Part shown: positions 7,166-9,942 of the stretch, piece by piece
How positions within the stretch are numbered: the stretch's first letter is position 1
Layout of the letters: every line of letters starts with the position of its first letter
From: Gemmatimonadota bacterium
GTDB lineage: Bacteria; Gemmatimonadota; Gemmatimonadetes; Longimicrobiales; Longimicrobiaceae
Direction of reading: 5' to 3'
Assembly (NCBI GenBank): GCA_019348475.1
Contig: JAHWJJ010000132.1
Span: 1-9,942 of the forward strand
Length of the DNA: 9,942 nt
The notes under the pieces: generated by a model
Database searches by the model: none
What the model was told of the DNA's origin: nothing
Seen by the model: the letters and a program-made list of their open reading frames with translations, nothing else
Program-made: the position numbers and the translations under genes

Positions 7166-8836
7166 ATGATCTCCGTATCCAACCTCGAAAAGGCGTATGG
7201 CGACCGCGTGCTGTTCGCGGATGCCTCGTTTCAGCTGAACCCCGGAGAGCGCTACGGCATCGTGGGCGCCAACGGGTCCGGCAAGACCACGCTGCTCAAC
7301 ATCCTCAGCGGCGACGCCGAGGCCACGCGGGGCACCGTCTCCATCCCCAAATCGCTGCGCCTGGGCGTCCTGCGCCAGGACCAGTTCCTGTACGAGGAAC
7401 AGGAGATCCTGGAGGTGGCGCTGATGGGCCACCCGGAGCTGTGGGACGCCATGGTCGCCAAGGAGGCGCTCCTGGCCAACGCCCACGTGGAGTTCGACGT
7501 GGACCGCTTCAGCGAGCTGGAAGAAACGGTGCAGCGGCTGGACGGTTACACCGCCGAGGCGCGCGCGGCCACCATCCTGGAAGGGCTCGGGCTGCCTACG
7601 GAGGTGCACCGCCAGCCGCTCTCCACGCTCTCCGGCGGCTTCAAGCTGCGCGTCCTGCTGGCGCAGGTGCTGGCGGGGTCGCCCGACGTGCTGCTGCTGG
7701 ACGAGCCCACCAATCACCTGGACATCCTCTCCATCCGCTGGCTGGAGAAGTTCCTCCAGGACTTCGCGGGCCCGGTTGCCGTCGTCTCGCACGACCACCG
7801 CTTCCTGGACAACATCTCCACGGGCATCCTTGACGTGGACTACCAGACGGTGACGCTGTACCGCGGCAACTACAGCGACTTCCTCGAGCAGAAGGTGGAG
7901 GACCGGGAGCGCAAGGAGAAGGAGATCGAGGGGCGGCAGAAGGAGATCGCGCACCACCAGAAGTTCGTCGACAAGTTCAAGGCCAAGGCCAGCAAGGCCC
8001 GGCAGGCGCAGAGCAAGCTCAAGATGATCGAGCGCAAGGCCGAGGAGCTGGAAGAGCTTCCCGGCAGCTCGCGGCGCTATCCCAAGTTCAAGTTCCAGCC
8101 GAAGCGGACGAGCGGAAAAGAGGTGCTGAAGATCGACGGCGTCACCAAGGCGTTCGGCGACAGGGAGGTGCTGCCGGGGGTGACGCTGCAGGTGAGCCGC
8201 GGCGACCGTATGGTGATCATGGGGCCCAACGGCATCGGCAAGTCGACGCTGCTCAAGATCCTGATGGGCGACCTGCCGGCGGACCAGGGAAAGGTGGAGT
8301 GGGGGTACGAGACGCGCCCCGGCTACTTTGCCCAGGACCACCACGAGCAGCTGGACGATCCGGACCGTTCCGCGGAGCAGTGGCTGTGGGACTTCTGCCC
8401 TGGCAGCAACCGCGGCTTCGTGCGCGGCCACCTGGGGATGATGCTGTTCTCGGGCGAGGCGGCGGAGAAGCGGCTTGCCGCGCTCTCCGGCGGCGAGGCG
8501 GCGCGGCTGGTGTTCAGCCGGCTGATGCTGGAGCAGCCGAACGTGCTGGTGCTGGACGAGCCCACCAACCACCTGGACCTGGAGTCCATCGAGGCGCTGG
8601 TCGTGGCGCTGCAGAACTACGAGGGGACGCTGATCCTGGTCTCGCACGACCGCTGGTTCGTGGGCCAGCTGGCCACGCGCATCGTCGAGATCAGCCCCGG
8701 CGGCATCCGCAACTACCTGGGCACGTACGAGGAGTACGTGCACGCCTGCGGCGACGACCACCTGGACGCGGACACGGTGGTGCTGAAGGCCCGGCGCGAG
8801 GAGAAGAAGGCGCGCAAGCGGGAGCTGGTGGCGTGA
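7166..8836 (+). CDS. ybiT: ABC-F family ATPase, YbiT-like
   Basis: This 556-residue protein has two ABC domains and no membrane segment, the ABC-F architecture of ribosome-associated ATPases. Domain 1 has Walker A GANGSGKT (34-41), signature LSGGF (155-159), Walker B VLLLDEPTNHLD with catalytic E180, and switch histidine H209. A charged interdomain linker (about 240-315, rich in Lys/Glu/Arg) is the part that enters the ribosomal E site in this family. Domain 2 has Walker A GPNGIGKS (353-360), LSGGE (440-444), VLVLDEPTNHLD with E465, and H494. RYGIVGANGSGKTT, LRQDQF, GY(T/S)AEARA, YFAQDHH and ATRI(V/L)EI(S/T)P resemble E. coli YbiT closely, so the YbiT subgroup is favoured over EttA or Uup. 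The C-terminus has an extra basic tail (KARREEKKARKREL). All catalytic residues are intact. It stands alone between repeat-rich gaps and may be read from a leaderless mRNA. Confidence 0.93.
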   Translation: MISVSNLEKAYGDRVLFADASFQLNPGERYGIVGANGSGKTTLLNILSGDAEATRGTVSIPKSLRLGVLRQDQFLYEEQEILEVALMGHPELWDAMVAKEALLANAHVEFDVDRFSELEETVQRLDGYTAEARAATILEGLGLPTEVHRQPLSTLSGGFKLRVLLAQVLAGSPDVLLLDEPTNHLDILSIRWLEKFLQDFAGPVAVVSHDHRFLDNISTGILDVDYQTVTLYRGNYSDFLEQKVEDRERKEKEIEGRQKEIAHHQKFVDKFKAKASKARQAQSKLKMIERKAEELEELPGSSRRYPKFKFQPKRTSGKEVLKIDGVTKAFGDREVLPGVTLQVSRGDRMVIMGPNGIGKSTLLKILMGDLPADQGKVEWGYETRPGYFAQDHHEQLDDPDRSAEQWLWDFCPGSNRGFVRGHLGMMLFSGEAAEKRLAALSGGEAARLVFSRLMLEQPNVLVLDEPTNHLDLESIEALVVALQNYEGTLILVSHDRWFVGQLATRIVEISPGGIRNYLGTYEEYVHACGDDHLDADTVVLKARREEKKARKRELVA

Positions 8837-8841
8837 GAGGA

Positions 8842-9045
8842 AGTGCGTTAGTGCGTTAGTGCGTTAGTGCGGGAGTGAAAGGCGGCTCATCGTCGCGCGA
8901 AGTGGAAAGCCTGGTACGCGGGCGGGCCGCGCCCCATCCCCGGCCCTTCCCCCACAAACTGCGTGGGGGAAGGGAGATCGTGAGGCAGCGTCCCCGCACC
9001 CGGTTGACGTCCAAGCGCACTCACGCACTCACGCACTTCCGCACT
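8842..9045. repeat. Composite element bounded by inverted arrays of four AGTGCG octamers
   Basis: The left edge has AGTGCG at 8842, 8850, 8858 and 8866, exactly eight bases apart (AGTGCGTT three times, then AGTGCGGG). The right edge has CGCACT at 9016, 9024, 9032 and 9040, also eight bases apart. The two arrays are inverted relative to each other and could pair as about 30 bp with mismatches at the spacer bases. They enclose about 140 bases with a central 12-bp hairpin (8944-8974) and no gene. It lies just after the ABC-F stop codon. The remaining gap 8837-9221 holds only this element and a promoter candidate. Confidence 0.6.
8944..8974. repeat. 12-bp perfect hairpin inside the composite element
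   Basis: CCCTTCCCCCAC (8944-8955) and GTGGGGGAAGGG (8963-8974) pair perfectly around AAACTGC. It is 108 nt after the ABC-F stop. Lacking a following T-tract, it is at best an atypical terminator. It resembles the hairpin at 3321-3348 in its CCCCCA/TGGGGG core. Confidence 0.6.
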
Positions 9046-9149
9046 CCGTCCCCGCAGGCGCCACCGCGGCCGGGGCAGAGCACCTGCGCCACGTTGACGC
9101 GGGGGTGCGTGTAATCGTCAGACGTGGTCTGCGGTCGCGCGGGCACCCC

Positions 9150-9165
9150 TGGCACGATCCTGGCT
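9150..9165 (+). promoter_or_regulatory. Candidate sigma-54 (RpoN) -24/-12 promoter for the L,D-transpeptidase gene
   Basis: TGGCACGATCCTGGCT matches the consensus TGGCACG-N4-TTGCW with a single difference (G for the second T of TTGC), and keeps the invariant GG and GC ten bases apart. A transcript starting near 9176 would have a leader of about 46 nt before ATG at 9222, close to that predicted for the lipoprotein gene. Confidence 0.45.
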
Positions 9166-9221
9166 CCCCCCAGCGGGCAAGCGCTGGAAACACAACCGGT
9201 TGCAACACGGAAAAGGTGCTG

Positions 9222-9857
9222 ATGCGGAACAAATGGTTGGTCATGGTGGCGGCGCTGCTCGCGGCGTCCCCGGGAATCGCGGACGCCCAGCAGGCGCGGC
9301 ACACCACGCCGCGCGACACCGGGCTCATCCTGGGCTCCGTCGAGGCGGCGGTCCGCACGCCGGTGCGGCGCATGGAAAACCTGGTGGTGACGGTGGACCT
9401 GTCCGACCGGCGGCTCTACGTCACCAGCGGCAACACCGTGATCCGCGAGTACATGGTTTCCGTGGGCGAAGAGGGGTACGACACGCCCAACGGGCAGTTC
9501 ACCATCGAGCGGATGATCTGGAACCCGTCGTGGACGCCGCCGCCCTCCGCCTGGGCGCGCGACAAGAAGCCCGAGGCGCCCGGCTCGCCGGGGAACCCCA
9601 TGGGCCGGGTGAAGATCTTTTTCCGCGCGCCGGACTACTACATCCACGGCACCGGCCTCACCAGCTCGCTGGGCAACGCGCGGTCGCACGGGTGCATCCG
9701 CATGCGCAACATCGACGCGGTGGAGCTGGCGCGCATCCTGATGATCAACGGCGGCGCCGACCGCCCCCAGGAATGGTACCAGGAGACGATCGCCAACCCC
9801 ACCACCTCGCGGACGGTCACCCTTCCGCGCCCCGTCCGGGTGCGGGTCCGCGCGTAG
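9222..9857 (+). CDS. Secreted L,D-transpeptidase (YkuD domain)
   Basis: This 211-residue protein has a signal peptide (MRNKWLVMVAALLAASPGIADA, cleavage after ADA near residue 22). The YkuD domain spans about 53-176. It starts with LVVTVDLSDRRLYV and continues through YDTPNGQF (86-93) and a WNPSWTPPPSAW segment (100-111). The catalytic region is IHGTGL (141-146) followed by RSHGCIRM (154-161), with nucleophile C158 and partner histidines H142 and H156, the canonical HXX...SHGCIRM pattern. Such enzymes form 3-3 peptidoglycan cross-links or attach proteins to the wall in the periplasm. There is no LysM or other peptidoglycan-binding module. The basic C-terminal tail ends RPVRVRVRA. ATG at 9222 is supported by AAGG five nt upstream and by the signal peptide; the upstream in-frame extension is not protein-like. 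A sigma-54-like site precedes it and a strong terminator follows 17 nt after the stop codon. Confidence 0.93.
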   Translation: MRNKWLVMVAALLAASPGIADAQQARHTTPRDTGLILGSVEAAVRTPVRRMENLVVTVDLSDRRLYVTSGNTVIREYMVSVGEEGYDTPNGQFTIERMIWNPSWTPPPSAWARDKKPEAPGSPGNPMGRVKIFFRAPDYYIHGTGLTSSLGNARSHGCIRMRNIDAVELARILMINGGADRPQEWYQETIANPTTSRTVTLPRPVRVRVRA

Positions 9858-9874
9858 CGCGGGGGGCAGAGAGC

Positions 9875-9914
9875 GAAAAGGGACAGGGCCGCACGGGCCC
9901 TGTCCCTTTTCTTT
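9875..9914 (+). terminator. Intrinsic terminator of the L,D-transpeptidase gene
   Basis: GAAAAGGGACAGGGCC (9875-9890) pairs perfectly with GGCCCTGTCCCTTTTC (9895/9896-9911) as a 16-bp stem around a five-base loop, GCACG. The stem runs into TTTTCTTT. The A-rich left foot mirrors the T-tract, so it may terminate in both directions. It starts 17 nt after the stop codon. The 28 bases beyond it hold nothing I can identify. Confidence 0.88.
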
Positions 9915-9942
9915 GCCTCATGGCAGATGAGTTCGAGCGTCA

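Noticed and set aside
7154..8761. A 535-codon minus-strand open frame opposite the ABC-F gene
   Set aside because: The ABC-F gene has two complete sets of ATPase motifs. The antisense frame is Leu/Val/His-rich with no domain and is a codon-bias artefact.
8842..9045. Octamer arrays as a CRISPR array
   Set aside because: The period is eight bases, with no 20-40-base repeats or unique spacers, and there are no cas genes nearby.

Overview
The window is very GC-rich with strong G/C bias at third codon positions. Its intergenic DNA is full of short-period inverted repeats: AGTGCGTT and TTGCTCCG octamers, ACGCGGAGG units, and CCCCCA/TGGGGG hairpins. From memory this style resembles Longimicrobium-type Gemmatimonadota. 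That placement is inference; no rRNA or taxonomic marker is present. I see no CRISPR array, tRNA, rRNA, insertion sequence or phage gene.

Layout. Bases 2-250 carry the end of a gene that enters from outside the window and has an in-frame TGA; it looks decayed. A leftward block follows: a lipoprotein (2633-3064), a small two-helix membrane protein (2274-2606), and a COG3573-type FAD-binding dehydrogenase (452-2107). A perfect 16-bp inverted repeat lies in front of the dehydrogenase. A 473-base divergent region (3065-3537) separates this block from the rightward genes.

The rightward genes are a class I SAM methyltransferase (3606-4142), possibly preceded by an overlapping 23-codon leader ORF, then a DUF305 His/Met-rich lipoprotein (4303-4953), a secreted LVIVD-repeat beta-propeller (5015-6796), a YbiT-like ABC-F ATPase (7166-8836), and a secreted YkuD L,D-transpeptidase (9222-9857). 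A strong intrinsic terminator (9875-9914) closes the window.

How the genes may work together. DUF305 and LVIVD are probably one transcription unit exporting two cell-envelope proteins. The propeller has a histidine at an equivalent place in most of its seven blades, and DUF305 proteins are linked to copper, so a metal-related periplasmic role is a reasonable hypothesis. The lipoprotein and the L,D-transpeptidase, both envelope genes, each have a sigma-54-like -24/-12 sequence about 45 nt before the predicted transcript start-to-ATG interval. The ABC-F gene and the methyltransferase leader ORF each have a -10-like hexamer so close to ATG that leaderless transcripts are plausible.

Overall the genes look like ordinary chromosomal housekeeping and envelope functions. 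I do not see a defence system or an obviously new multi-gene machine. The most unusual material is the DUF305/propeller pair and the structured intergenic repeats.
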